Source: a virus. From it: a DNA stretch of 37,266 nt. The translations under genes and the position numbers were made by a program. Location: the IMG/VR virus record IMGVR_UViG_3300035670_000661, positions 1 to 37,266 of that record; one strand, written 5' to 3'. The notes under the pieces are model-generated. The model had not been told where the DNA came from, did no database searches, and saw only the letters and a program-made list of their open reading frames with translations. Positions 30,801 to 37,266 of the stretch are shown in pieces. How positions within the stretch are numbered: position 1 is the first letter of the stretch; each line of letters starts with the position of its first letter.

Positions 30801-32937
30801 TACGCCGTATTCCCTTTGGGCGGTTGGTGGCACGCGGGCGGTACAGACTGATAAGCGCAAGCGGTTTGTGCTGACTGATTACGGCGCTTCGAACACTGAT
30901 CCACAGGCGTTTGCGCGCGGCATGATGAACAACATCAAGAGGCGCTACAACTGGAACAAGACGGCTGATCTGTTTGAAATGTTCGCCAGTCCGATCTATC
31001 GGGACATGGCCCCGGCGCAGCTTGCCCGAGCGCTTCGCAACAGCGACATCGACCCGGATGAGGTCGTCGCTTGGAGTTCGCGTCTGTACGAGAATCGGGA
31101 GTCGGAAATTGCAGCGGCGATCCGGCAGGCCGAGCGCGACGCCCCGGATGACGCTCTTGGAATTAGCCGGGCGAATCTTGATCTTGGTGATAACCCGCAG
31201 GACGGTCAGGCTCGCGTGCGCGAGGCAATTGAAGCTTCGGTGCTTGCGGGCGGTGACACCCCGCTGGTTGCGCAGCTAGAAGCGCGCGCAGCGGCCACGG
31301 CCCCGGGTCGCGCCACTCCCTCCGGTGCTTTCGAGGAGACGAAATGGACGCTGATTCCGAAGGCCGCCTACGAGGAAATTTTCGATGCCACTAAGCCGAG
31401 TGGCGCTGGGCTGCGGACGCTGGGGGTCCTTCAGGGCAAGGTGTCTCGTGTTCTGCTGGCTAACCCCGTGTGGCTTCAGTTTCAGGTGGCTTCCAACGCT
31501 TTCCTCACGGGGCTGGTGGATGGCACCGGGCCTTTGACCTTCATCAAGGCGCAGGTTTGGTGGAACAAGCTTCCCGAGGATATCAAGCAGGCGGTTTCCC
31601 CGTACGTGGGAATTCATCGCTGGTACGACGATCAGAACCGAATTGGCGCTTCGCGGTTCAAGCGTGGCCCGCTGAACGATCTGGTTGATACTTACCGGGG
31701 CTGGAAGACGACTCCGTTTTGGCAGCGCGGCACCGAGCTAAACCCGCTCACGGCTTTCTTCAAGGTCGATAACGCGCAGAACAATTACTTCCGTCGCGCG
31801 GTTCTCTACAACCGCGTCAAGCGCGAGGCGTTCAAGCAGATGGGCGAGGACATGGGGATGGCTATTCGTCTTCAGAAGCAGATTCTCGATTCCGTGAATC
31901 TGAAGAGCCTTGGCCCAGAGGAGCAGATGCGCTACCTGCTTTCTCGCCGTGATCTGATCGAGGAGCACGCCAAGCACGTCGATAGCGTGCTGGGTAACTG
32001 GACTTCGTACACCGCGTTCGAGCGCAGGGTGATGTCGCGGTTCCTGATTTTCTACGGCTTTATTCGCTTCAGCACGAAACTGACGTTCTACACGATGCCG
32101 ATGAAGCATCCGCTGACTTCAGAAATCATGCTGAAGCTGGGGCAGATGCAGAATCAGGAGTTGAAGAGAATTTTCGGCGCGGATATTCCGCCGTGGGAAG
32201 TTGGTAACTACTACGGCAAAGATGGCCTCATTCGCATTGAGGCTGCGCGCCTGAACCCGTATTTCAACCTGTATCAGGCGATTGTCGGTAATTCGCGTGA
32301 GCAGCTTGTCACCGATTCGAACAAAAAGAATCAGAAGTACGAGCTTGGGCCGAAGTTTGGTGGCCTGAACCCGGTCACGATTTTCTCGTACATGCCGCCG
32401 TACATGGCGCTGGTTGCCGATCAGCTTGTTCAGATGCAGACGGGCCTTGGCGGCAAGCCGTGGACGACAAATAGTAATGCGTCGTACAAAATGCTGCCCG
32501 TCAGTCCGGTCGGTCCGAAAGACAGGCTTCAGATTATCTGGAACAGCGTATTTCGCCTGTCGCCGTATTACCGGGCGTTGGAGCAGGTTGGCCTTCCGGG
32601 TCGCGCTCCGAACACGCCGTTCGGTCCGCTGCGCGGGAAGCAGACGACGGACTCTACGTGGCTTACGCCAAACCCGGTGGAGTATTCCCGTGACGACAGC
32701 GATGGGCGTAGTCGCTATCGCTACAACAAGAAGGTCATGCGCGATCAGGCCGAGAATGTGACCGACGCGGTTTCGGAGACTCTGCTGAGTGGTTTCAAGC
32801 CGACGGATGGTCGGCCGAAGATTGAGTCGGCGCAGAAGTTTGAGAAAGACACAGCGAAGAAGGGCAAGAAGAAAGCTAAGCGTAAGGGGTCTGGCCCGGC
32901 TTTCGGTGGTGGCGGTAGTGGACCCGCGTTCAAGTAA
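27847..32937 (+). CDS. Very large internal (ejection/polyvalent-type) protein, 1696 residues
   Basis: The largest gene. The first ~350 residues are Lys/Arg/Pro-rich and probably disordered. Ala/Gly-rich hydrophobic stretches follow (GLPGAAGKAAVGLGAASVEPIVSAA, about 385-410). The middle is helical and charged. The last ~500 residues (KVSRVLLANPVWLQFQVASNAFLTGLVDG ... WWNKLPEDIKQAVSPYVG ... KTTPFWQRGTELNPLTAFFKVDNAQNNYFRRAVLYNRV) resemble the associated domains of phage polyvalent proteins that enter the host with DNA. No peptidoglycan-hydrolase motif was found in it. TTG start directly after the upstream stop. Confidence 0.75.
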   Translation: MPRYRGQPRAKRKVGAQRIQVGKRTPGRGVVAPGFKPVRKGGKVVPKRAKPKRSPVFGALPKPSKQIPARPDRSKSRPNPLKVSPSGQTRRTRSYVPGTIEYQKAKLKSRSLGGETYRALQKEERRQEKLIKAVTGKSKNVELRATKGGVVRGVSEKRSKSALGAEPLVTGPRNNQTPTLAGLNRLSKAPGVPGQQRKIERARARTQDVVRQTKPVPLAPYRKGYRPKPTIEQRAQVAQAKAQTPPKEIGANRKLPKPKVKQYAFKQQRRQIAFADRKNRKVVANPRASLKARNRAAEELIKTGAARGETESQYQRRRKAERRRVALAKRAGGIDSVSLPRSEKLTLAKAKKAALKPFADVGKALTKIGPASRDPKKISQDWGLPGAAGKAAVGLGAASVEPIVSAAKGDKKAFATVSRAGVATPKQQGKDYGSLALKVPVYTAQAIAENPDEQLTRLAKDTGDMLKSIPAGVLMAVEQGPETVWEQIKKDYSRRYGPLLEGRDKEFRERLKREGVTSEVLDSLTAITIVGKGAGTAAQGLAKSGRLGQGAQRIALRAPARKGNVRAVLDEGPVKPSKNFFANVVLRGVDTARGARAARERRLDIESGGKRKVSERTARADEIRAITGEGVPVPALQPSKKAARKPLGGGESVRVSGDAGVYAATRLRDRGVVEELGLKPAEVRGLRNSLDAALTREGLKLGQKNPGQSKIGLDLDLPENQVAALERVLDSKAAVVRRPTGDAIRTVEMPKTKLGKLRQDVRLGAEAQVVPKFFDSRFIGQSATIRRKIARLASAAYVSMRVEQREWEKQFGKRLRELSEDEQKGFFYAQAFGIRTPEQARAYLGPHRDAILRTREELKQWESEKDLITGDLWQVFNEVPRIDEILKAPEKVFTPKLAQFADDMRVEARRLGRMDPGLRGGRRQMKMAEMGSQARMLGVRLEDYAEDVDNPTRAEVQAYIRDAEIKRREAGLENPGFFRGEGDDNTPYSLWAVGGTRAVQTDKRKRFVLTDYGASNTDPQAFARGMMNNIKRRYNWNKTADLFEMFASPIYRDMAPAQLARALRNSDIDPDEVVAWSSRLYENRESEIAAAIRQAERDAPDDALGISRANLDLGDNPQDGQARVREAIEASVLAGGDTPLVAQLEARAAATAPGRATPSGAFEETKWTLIPKAAYEEIFDATKPSGAGLRTLGVLQGKVSRVLLANPVWLQFQVASNAFLTGLVDGTGPLTFIKAQVWWNKLPEDIKQAVSPYVGIHRWYDDQNRIGASRFKRGPLNDLVDTYRGWKTTPFWQRGTELNPLTAFFKVDNAQNNYFRRAVLYNRVKREAFKQMGEDMGMAIRLQKQILDSVNLKSLGPEEQMRYLLSRRDLIEEHAKHVDSVLGNWTSYTAFERRVMSRFLIFYGFIRFSTKLTFYTMPMKHPLTSEIMLKLGQMQNQELKRIFGADIPPWEVGNYYGKDGLIRIEAARLNPYFNLYQAIVGNSREQLVTDSNKKNQKYELGPKFGGLNPVTIFSYMPPYMALVADQLVQMQTGLGGKPWTTNSNASYKMLPVSPVGPKDRLQIIWNSVFRLSPYYRALEQVGLPGRAPNTPFGPLRGKQTTDSTWLTPNPVEYSRDDSDGRSRYRYNKKVMRDQAENVTDAVSETLLSGFKPTDGRPKIESAQKFEKDTAKKGKKKAKRKGSGPAFGGGGSGPAFK

Positions 32938-32948
32938 GGAGAATTGTT

Positions 32949-33239
32949 GTGCCCAAGGGTAGGCCGTGGGATTATGAAGAGAGCGATCCGCGTTATCGCC
33001 CAATGACCGATGACATGTCTGAAGACATGCCAGCGAAAGGTGCTTCGAAGAAGGCCATGCTGAAGGAAATGGTCGAGAAGCGCATGGGGAAGAAGGCCGC
33101 GAAAAAGCCCTCGAAGAAGCGCAAGATGAAGAAGCGTCCGCCTAAGAAGGCGGTGAAGAAGAATCGTAAGGGTAAGCGTCCTCGTCGTCGTAGCTCTGCT
33201 GAGCTTGACGCCGAGTACCGTGAAAGCTTCGGTGGCTGA
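32949..33239 (+). CDS. Lys/Arg-rich small protein, 96 residues
   Basis: Starts acidic (WDYEESDPRYRPMTDDMSEDM), then becomes a Lys/Arg-rich histone-like stretch (GKKAAKKPSKKRKMKKRPPKKAVKKNRKGKR), and ends acidic. It probably binds DNA or acts inside the capsid. GTG 32949 has a good SD (AAGGAG, about 32936-32941). The direct repeat GACATGTC/GACATGCC (33013-33029) lies in its 5' part. Confidence 0.65.
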   Translation: MPKGRPWDYEESDPRYRPMTDDMSEDMPAKGASKKAMLKEMVEKRMGKKAAKKPSKKRKMKKRPPKKAVKKNRKGKRPRRRSSAELDAEYRESFGG

Positions 33240-34266
33240 TCCTTTCGGAAGTAACGCAAATAAAGTAACGATCAAGGGGGGTAAGGCCTCCCGGCAGCAG
33301 CGGGAAATTCTTGCCCGCGCGCTTCGCTATGCGGACAGGATTAAGGCTCCGTATGCTGCGAAGCAGGCGCTAATTGCCGCGTTGATTGTCGAGTCTGAGG
33401 CGAAGAATCTTTCGTCTCCGTCGGCTGACGGCTACGGCTCGTTTGGGGTCCTTCAAGGCCGGACGCAGTATCACAGCCGCAAGAACCTGATGAACCCGGA
33501 GTATCAGTTCTCCGTTTTTCTTGGCACGAACAAGAAGTGGAAGAAGGGGTTCACGAGTAAGGGGAACGCGGTCGAGCTTGCCAAGCGCGGGATGAATCCC
33601 GGCGACATCGCGCAGACCGTGGAGGGAAGCGCGTATCCGGAGCGTTACGGGCAGGTGATGAACGAGGCGAACAAGATCATTCGCCTGTATCGCGGTGGTG
33701 GTGGGGCGGTGAAGGCTCCGAAGGTGGATAAGGGCACGGGCGGTACGCCTGTCGCCGCCGCTTCGAGTGATGCTTCGCCGCCGCTTTCGACGCTGCTTTC
33801 GTACGTGAAAAATCGTGGGAAGGGGTCGTCGGTGAAAGACCTTGCGACCGCGATGGTCACCGAGCAGGTCGATACGACGCCTGATACTCCGGCGGTGCCG
33901 AAGGCTCCGAAGTCGGGGGGTCAGTCGGCGCCGAAGCAGGCCGGTAGCGGTAAGCCTTCGCAAATCTACGAAATGTTCCATGATCCCGGGTTTAGCTGGG
34001 ATTCTGGTCGTCGCAGCGGGCCGATTGGTGGCCACAGCGGCCATGTCCATGTCGCCGCTGATAAGCGGCGGGTGGAGTATCTGGGGAAGGTTGCTCAGAG
34101 GATGGGCCTGCGTGTCAGCGAGCAGGACAAGTTTGGTGGGCGCCCGAGTGGCGGCCACACGTCAGGCTCGTTTCATTACAAGGGTCAGGCTATTGACGTG
34201 TCGGGTGATCCGGCGAAAATGCGCGCCTTCAACAGGTTCGTGAAGAAGGCTTACAAGCTGAGGTAA
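33232..34266 (+). CDS. Bifunctional virion-associated cell-wall lysin
   Basis: A 344-residue protein. The N-terminal domain has a lysozyme/transglycosylase-like centre with Glu54 (ALIVESEAKN) followed by DGYGSFGVLQGR. The C-terminal part has GHSGHVHVAAD and HTSGSFHYKGQAIDVSG (His309, His315, Asp322), the metal-binding arrangement of M15-type peptidases. A Ser/Pro/Gly linker (~165-245) joins them. It probably opens peptidoglycan during DNA entry. The start is uncertain: GTG 33232 minimises overlap; GTG 33220 and TTG 33205 are in frame. Confidence 0.8.
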   Translation: MADPFGSNANKVTIKGGKASRQQREILARALRYADRIKAPYAAKQALIAALIVESEAKNLSSPSADGYGSFGVLQGRTQYHSRKNLMNPEYQFSVFLGTNKKWKKGFTSKGNAVELAKRGMNPGDIAQTVEGSAYPERYGQVMNEANKIIRLYRGGGGAVKAPKVDKGTGGTPVAAASSDASPPLSTLLSYVKNRGKGSSVKDLATAMVTEQVDTTPDTPAVPKAPKSGGQSAPKQAGSGKPSQIYEMFHDPGFSWDSGRRSGPIGGHSGHVHVAADKRRVEYLGKVAQRMGLRVSEQDKFGGRPSGGHTSGSFHYKGQAIDVSGDPAKMRAFNRFVKKAYKLR

Positions 34267-34268
34267 TT

Positions 34269-34511
34269 ATGTGGAAGACCAAGCAGGACATGACAATTAT
34301 GAAGTCGCCGGATGGTCCGATTGCTCGTGCCCCAAGTAACCGGGAGTACATGCAGGCGATGGCTGAGCGGCGGAAGCTGATGGAGAAGATGGCGAGGCAG
34401 AAGCTTTCTGATCGCCAGCGTGAGAAGCGCAAGAGCCGCAAGGGTTTCAAGCCGACTCGTCTCCCGGCGTTTGATAAGCCCGGCGTGGACATCGAGAACC
34501 TTCGTCCGTAA
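34269..34511 (+). CDS. Small charged protein, 80 residues
   Basis: ATG 34269 follows GAGGTAA. Mostly one charged helix (REYMQAMAERRKLMEKMARQKLSDRQREKRKSRKG) with a Pro-rich end. Its stop overlaps the next start by one base (TAATG). Not recognised; it belongs to the late transcript. Confidence 0.65.
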   Translation: MWKTKQDMTIMKSPDGPIARAPSNREYMQAMAERRKLMEKMARQKLSDRQREKRKSRKGFKPTRLPAFDKPGVDIENLRP

Positions 34512-34690
34512 TGCCCGGACCGGGATACACGTCGCCGAGCACTAGGCGCGGCAAGCAGATGGTGAAAGATTTCGCGCTGCTGATGCACCGCAAGGCGGGC
34601 GCGAAGAAAGGGCCGACCGAGAAGGCGTTCAGGGGCGCGCTGAAGCGGGAGGGCAAGATCGTGCTTCGCCCTCCCCGGCGTCCGAGGTAG
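34511..34690 (+). CDS. Small basic protein, 59 residues
   Basis: Begins in the TAATG junction with the previous gene and ends at TAG 34688-34690. Very basic (STRRGKQMVKDFALLMHRKAGAKKG ... LRPPRRPR). It shares composition with the two genes upstream and closes the late run before a non-coding region. Coding status rests on packing and codon use. Confidence 0.5.
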   Translation: MPGPGYTSPSTRRGKQMVKDFALLMHRKAGAKKGPTEKAFRGALKREGKIVLRPPRRPR

Positions 34691-34701
34691 CTGGTACAAA
34701 G

Positions 34702-34836
34702 TTACCTGTTTGCAGGCAAAAGACATGTTCCGGGGTGTAATCCCTTGACAGGTGTGTTAGGCTCGTGGCCTGCCCCTCCAAGGGCGGGGGCCGAAAGGCC
34801 CTCACCGGCCCGGCCAGCGGGAACGGAGGGGTATTG
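34702..34836 (+). promoter_or_regulatory. Control region upstream of the phosphatase gene
   Basis: Contains the dyad CCTG-TTTG-CAGG (34705-34716), the GACATGTTCCGGGG motif (34722-34735) related to elements at 1576, 9657 and 12083, a TTGACA (34745-34750) and an extended -10-like TGT-TAGGCT (34755-34763). TTGACA is only 7 bp from that -10, so the two do not form a standard pair. The leader has a GGGCC-GAAA-GGCCC hairpin (34788-34801). A new transcript probably starts here. Confidence 0.45.
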
Positions 34837-35742
34837 GTGAAGCTCACCGAGGAAGCTTTTCTTCAGGCAATAGCGAAGGTCGATGCCGGAGAGTCGATTC
34901 GAAGCGTCGCCGCTCAGGCGGGCGTCGATGAATCAACCCTTCGTCGCCGCCTTAAACGTCGCGGCTTCGGTGCTCCCGATGCTCTGCGTGATGACGTTGT
35001 CGATCCGCAGGAAATCCCCGTAATTTTCAGGGACTACTCGTCGCAGCCTCATCATTACGTCTATCCCCTTGGCGACCTGCATAAGGGTTCGGCCAAGCAT
35101 CAGGGGAGGCGTTGGCGCGAGTGGCTGGGGTATCTGTGCGAGGAGTCTGATCGCTCGCTGCTCAATACCGGCGACAATTTCAACTCCGCGATCATCGGCT
35201 CCAAGAGCGACGTGTACGACGAGGTCATGCGCGTTGGTGACGCCAAGCGCGAGCTTCGAGAGGAGCTTCGGCCGCTGGCTGAGCAAGGGCGCGTTGATTT
35301 GATGATGCCCGGCAATCACGAGGACCGGATTACCCGAGCCGTTGGTGATTGCCCCGTCCTCGATGTCGCAGAATTTCTCGACATCCCTTATGTCCGGGCT
35401 TCGGCGCTGATCGTCTATCAGGTCGGCGACATGAGCTACGAGCTTTATGTCAGGCATGGCACCGGGAACGGGCAGTCGTTGGCGACGCTTCAGAAGTCGG
35501 CGTTCACGATCAGCGCGGACGTGTACGTAACCGGGCACACTCACCGGCAGGCCATCACGGCCGATGACTATTTCTACCGGGACGGGGAGAGGTGCGTTCG
35601 CCGTCACCGCTACTTCGTCAACAGCGGCTCGTTTGTCGGTTTGGAGAATTACGCGGCGCAGCGTGGGTACGCCCCGACGCGGATTGGGGCGCCGAGGATT
35701 TTCCTCGATGGCCGACGCCATGATGTCCATGTCAGCCTCTAA
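34837..35742 (+). CDS. Calcineurin-like metallophosphatase with N-terminal HTH
   Basis: A 301-residue protein. Residues 1-45 form a helix-turn-helix (EAFLQAIAKVDAGESIRSVAAQAGVDESTLRRRLKRRGF), then a binuclear-metal phosphoesterase with Asp80/His82 (PLGDLHKG), Asp113 (NTGDNFN), Asn160/His161 (MPGNHEDR), His207 (VRHGTGNG) and His234/His236 (VTGHTHRQ), all the family's metal ligands. The substrate could be a nucleic acid or a nucleotide. GTG 34837 has a good SD (GGAGGGG); upstream in-frame codons lie within the leader. Confidence 0.88.
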   Translation: MKLTEEAFLQAIAKVDAGESIRSVAAQAGVDESTLRRRLKRRGFGAPDALRDDVVDPQEIPVIFRDYSSQPHHYVYPLGDLHKGSAKHQGRRWREWLGYLCEESDRSLLNTGDNFNSAIIGSKSDVYDEVMRVGDAKRELREELRPLAEQGRVDLMMPGNHEDRITRAVGDCPVLDVAEFLDIPYVRASALIVYQVGDMSYELYVRHGTGNGQSLATLQKSAFTISADVYVTGHTHRQAITADDYFYRDGERCVRRHRYFVNSGSFVGLENYAAQRGYAPTRIGAPRIFLDGRRHDVHVSL

Positions 35743-35745
35743 AAT

Positions 35746-35763
35746 GTCACGTAGCAACGTGAC
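35746..35763 (+). other. Short intergenic hairpin/dyad
   Basis: Perfect 7-bp inverted repeat GTCACGT-AGCA-ACGTGAC between the phosphatase stop and the SD (GGGAGG) of the next gene. It could be a weak RNA hairpin or a regulator site; no T-run follows. Confidence 0.45.
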
Positions 35764-35777
35764 TATCGGGAGGCATA

Positions 35778-36122
35778 ATGGAACGAGACAAGGTAATGGA
35801 GTGGGACCTGACGGAGGCGGCAGCAAAGACGGTTCGCGTCGCGGTCGATGACAACGGCCATACGCGCCTGACGGCCCCTCCGACTAGGGAGCTAAACGAG
35901 TTCGCGGACGCTCGCGCGGGGACTCGCCCAATCCGGCCGGAGGTTCTTGACAACGGCATAACGGAGGCGAGAGAGGAAGCGGCTGATTTCCGCAACTACA
36001 TCGTATGGCGAATTCTTTACCGCAACGATTCTCCGGAGAACACGGAGAGGCTAGGACAGGCTCTCGGCCACATAATCGCGGCGTACCACCTTCTTTCATT
36101 CGTAGAGGCCACTCACGAGTAA
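35778..36122 (+). CDS. Hypothetical protein, 114 residues
   Basis: ATG 35778 with SD GGGAGG. Mixed content with a helical C-terminus (AADFRNYIVWRILYRN ... ERLGQALGHIIAAYHLLSFVEATHE). It ends where the structured region of 36137-36246 begins. Function unknown. Confidence 0.7.
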   Translation: MERDKVMEWDLTEAAAKTVRVAVDDNGHTRLTAPPTRELNEFADARAGTRPIRPEVLDNGITEAREEAADFRNYIVWRILYRNDSPENTERLGQALGHIIAAYHLLSFVEATHE

Positions 36123-36136
36123 TGGGCCTCGCCAAA

Positions 36137-36246
36137 CTTTCCCTCGCGCCCCCACGACGCCCATCGTGGGACCGCTTCGCGGTGTCCGGTCTAGCGTCTC
36201 CCCGCCTCCTAGCTGGGCTGGTGCGCGCGAGGGAAAGACCCTTTTT
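36137..36246 (+). ncRNA. Predicted cloverleaf RNA upstream of the holin gene
   Basis: A closing stem of 13 perfect pairs (CTTTCCCTCGCGC 36137-36149 with GCGCGAGGGAAAG 36225-36237) encloses three hairpins: CCCACGA/TCGTGGG (36151-36157 with 36164-36170), ACCGC-TTC-GCGGT (36171-36183) and a 10-bp stem with three G-U pairs (36186-36195 with 36212-36221). A TTTTT follows (36242-36246). The 3' strand of the closing stem holds the only SD-like sequence (GAGGGAAAG) before ATG 36251. It may be a small RNA or a cis switch for lysis. The pairing is seen by eye; no family was recognised. Confidence 0.55.
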
Positions 36247-36250
36247 CAAC

Positions 36251-36529
36251 ATGCTCGAATCATTAGTCCTGAAGGGAGCGGTCGGCTTCCTCTGCATTTT
36301 TCCCGCATTTATTTTCGGCGCTTCGATTTCGAACGTCGCTGAGCAGTTCGTCCTCTTTGCGGGGGCGATTACGGCTGCCGCCGTGGTCTGGGCGAAGGTC
36401 ATCCGCCCGTTGATTCAGGGCGTCAACAAGCTGAACGACGCCTATCAGGCGGCGATCAAAGCTGAGTCGGAAATTTGCGACATCAGGAAAGACATTCACG
36501 AAATCAAGGAGAAGCTGAATGGCTCGTAG
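36251..36529 (+). CDS. Holin candidate
   Basis: A 92-residue protein with two hydrophobic helices (LVLKGAVGFLCIFPAFIFGA, about 5-24; EQFVLFAGAITAAAVVWAKVI, about 33-53) and a charged helical tail (SEICDIRKDIHEIKEKL), located directly before and overlapping the amidase gene. This fits a small holin. ATG 36251 lacks a close SD. ATG 36122, overlapping the previous stop (TAATG), is in frame and would give 135 residues, but the added segment is the highly structured 36137-36246 region. Confidence 0.65.
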   Translation: MLESLVLKGAVGFLCIFPAFIFGASISNVAEQFVLFAGAITAAAVVWAKVIRPLIQGVNKLNDAYQAAIKAESEICDIRKDIHEIKEKLNGS

Positions 36530-37073
36530 GCTGAGGCGCCCGTTTGAGCGCGTGAAGAAAGATGTGGTCAATCAGTCGAGCCGGTCGATCCCGAGGCCGG
36601 TGCTGATCGTCCTGCACAGCACCGAGGGGCATAACCGCCCGGGGGTTTCTGACCTCATCAACCTTGGTGACTATTTCAACAAGCCTTCCGTGCAAGCGTC
36701 CAGTCATGTCGCCGTCGATGCTGAGGGCTTCGCCGCGAAATACGTTGAGGATTACCGCAAGGCTTGGACGTGCGCCGGGTTTAATTCAGCTTCGCTGAAC
36801 ATCGAAATGGTCGGCTTCATGCGCCAGAAGACTTGGCCGAAGAAGCAGGTCAAGAAGACCGCGAAGTACATCGCGTATTGGTCGAAGAAATTCAACATCC
36901 CGATTCGTGAGGCTCGCGTGGATGGCGTCACCGGACGCATTCTTCGCAGCGGGGTTATTCGTCACAGTCAGCTTGGCGTCGTCGGTGGTAATCACGGCGA
37001 CCCGGGTGAGAATTTCCCGTTTGATCGTTGTCTTCGCTACGCGAAGTTCTACCGGGTTCGGGGCTGGCTTTGA
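36519..37073 (+). CDS. N-acetylmuramoyl-L-alanine amidase (endolysin)
   Basis: A 184-residue amidase_2-type enzyme that cuts the bond between muramic acid and the stem peptide. His33 (VLHSTEG), Glu95 (LNIEMVGF), His149 (IRHSQLG) and the NHGDPGENFPFD end (158-169) fit the zinc-binding and catalytic sites. There is no signal peptide and no separate wall-binding domain, so release would need the holin. It overlaps the holin gene by 11 bp and its stop overlaps the next start. Confidence 0.88.
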   Translation: MARRLRRPFERVKKDVVNQSSRSIPRPVLIVLHSTEGHNRPGVSDLINLGDYFNKPSVQASSHVAVDAEGFAAKYVEDYRKAWTCAGFNSASLNIEMVGFMRQKTWPKKQVKKTAKYIAYWSKKFNIPIREARVDGVTGRILRSGVIRHSQLGVVGGNHGDPGENFPFDRCLRYAKFYRVRGWL

Positions 37074-37266
37074 AGCGTTACAGCTTCGGGGAGGCCAAGG
37101 TTTCCCGCTCGTGGCATTGGCTTCTCACCAACGCTCGTAGGAATGGTTGGCGCGGGTGGGTGAACGGCCCTCGCGGGGGTCTGCGCACGTACGTGATGCA
37201 GGCGCAGCTTTATGCCCTGTACCGCTCCGGTCGCGGCGCACCCGCCTTTCCGCCTAACGGCCCGTC
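37070..37266 (+). CDS. M15-like peptidase fragment running off the right edge
   Basis: TTG 37070 overlaps the amidase stop (TTGA). The 65 visible residues (GPRGGLRTYVMQAQLYALYRSGRGAPAFPPNGPS) resemble the front part of phage D-Ala-D-Ala carboxypeptidase-type (M15) proteins, but the zinc-binding half is not in the window at this end. The open codon TC at 37265-37266 plus A at position 1 makes TCA and continues in frame to the stop at 169. A lysis accessory role is likely from position. Confidence 0.6.
   Translation, partial: MKRYSFGEAKVSRSWHWLLTNARRNGWRGWVNGPRGGLRTYVMQAQLYALYRSGRGAPAFPPNGP

Noticed and set aside
32119-33003. 294-codon minus-strand frame
   Set aside because: Shadow of the 1696-residue gene: low-complexity Arg/Leu-rich product and no ribosome site.
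34745-34764. TTGACA followed by TTAGGCT as one standard promoter
   Set aside because: Spacing is only 7 bp; kept as an uncertain control region, not a defined promoter.

Overview
The window looks like a nearly complete temperate, short-tailed (podovirus-type) tailed-phage genome or prophage. DNA is GC-rich and genes are packed with 1-11 bp overlaps and many GTG/TTG starts. The lysis genes (amidase, holin candidate, M15-like fragment) come without recognisable spanins. This fits a high-GC Gram-positive host, probably Actinomycetota, but that is inference. No tape-measure, major tail-tube or sheath gene is visible. Instead there are a portal, scaffold, HK97-type capsid, gp4-like adaptor, beta-propeller nozzle protein, collar fibre and large internal proteins, as in podoviruses.

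Layout. (1) 1-1650: end of a truncated gene, a small zinc-ribbon gene and a tyrosine integrase, followed by a probable attP/promoter region with repeated TGGGGCG boxes. (2) 1646-6791, plus strand: early genes (PD-(D/E)XK exonuclease, RepA-like ATPase, SSB, small zinc and HTH proteins, a small-terminase candidate, an HNH-like protein). (3) 6788-13066, minus strand: a 14-gene accessory operon of small, often very acidic proteins and two tiny membrane proteins, with a MoxR/CobS-like AAA+ ATPase and a possible partner. Several genes carry near-identical leader/SD cassettes, and two promoter regions share a 26-bp element. (4) 13067-13418: divergent control region with a G-rich hairpin. (5) 13419-34690, plus strand: packaging, receptor-binding, capsid, tail, ejection and virion-lysin genes. 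(6) 34691-37266: a metallophosphatase with an N-terminal helix-turn-helix, a structured RNA, a holin candidate, an amidase, and a gene running off the end.

The reading frame open at the right end continues in register into the frame open at the left end. The window may therefore be a circular (circularly permuted or plasmid-like) molecule opened inside one gene. No tRNA gene, CRISPR array or insertion sequence was seen.

The least explained parts are the cloverleaf RNA at 36137-36246, the minus-strand operon with its repeated plug-in leaders and AAA+ pair, the structured portal-scaffold gap, and the 36-codon Cys/Lys gene coupled to the large terminase. Functional names rest on motifs read by eye; no database search was made.
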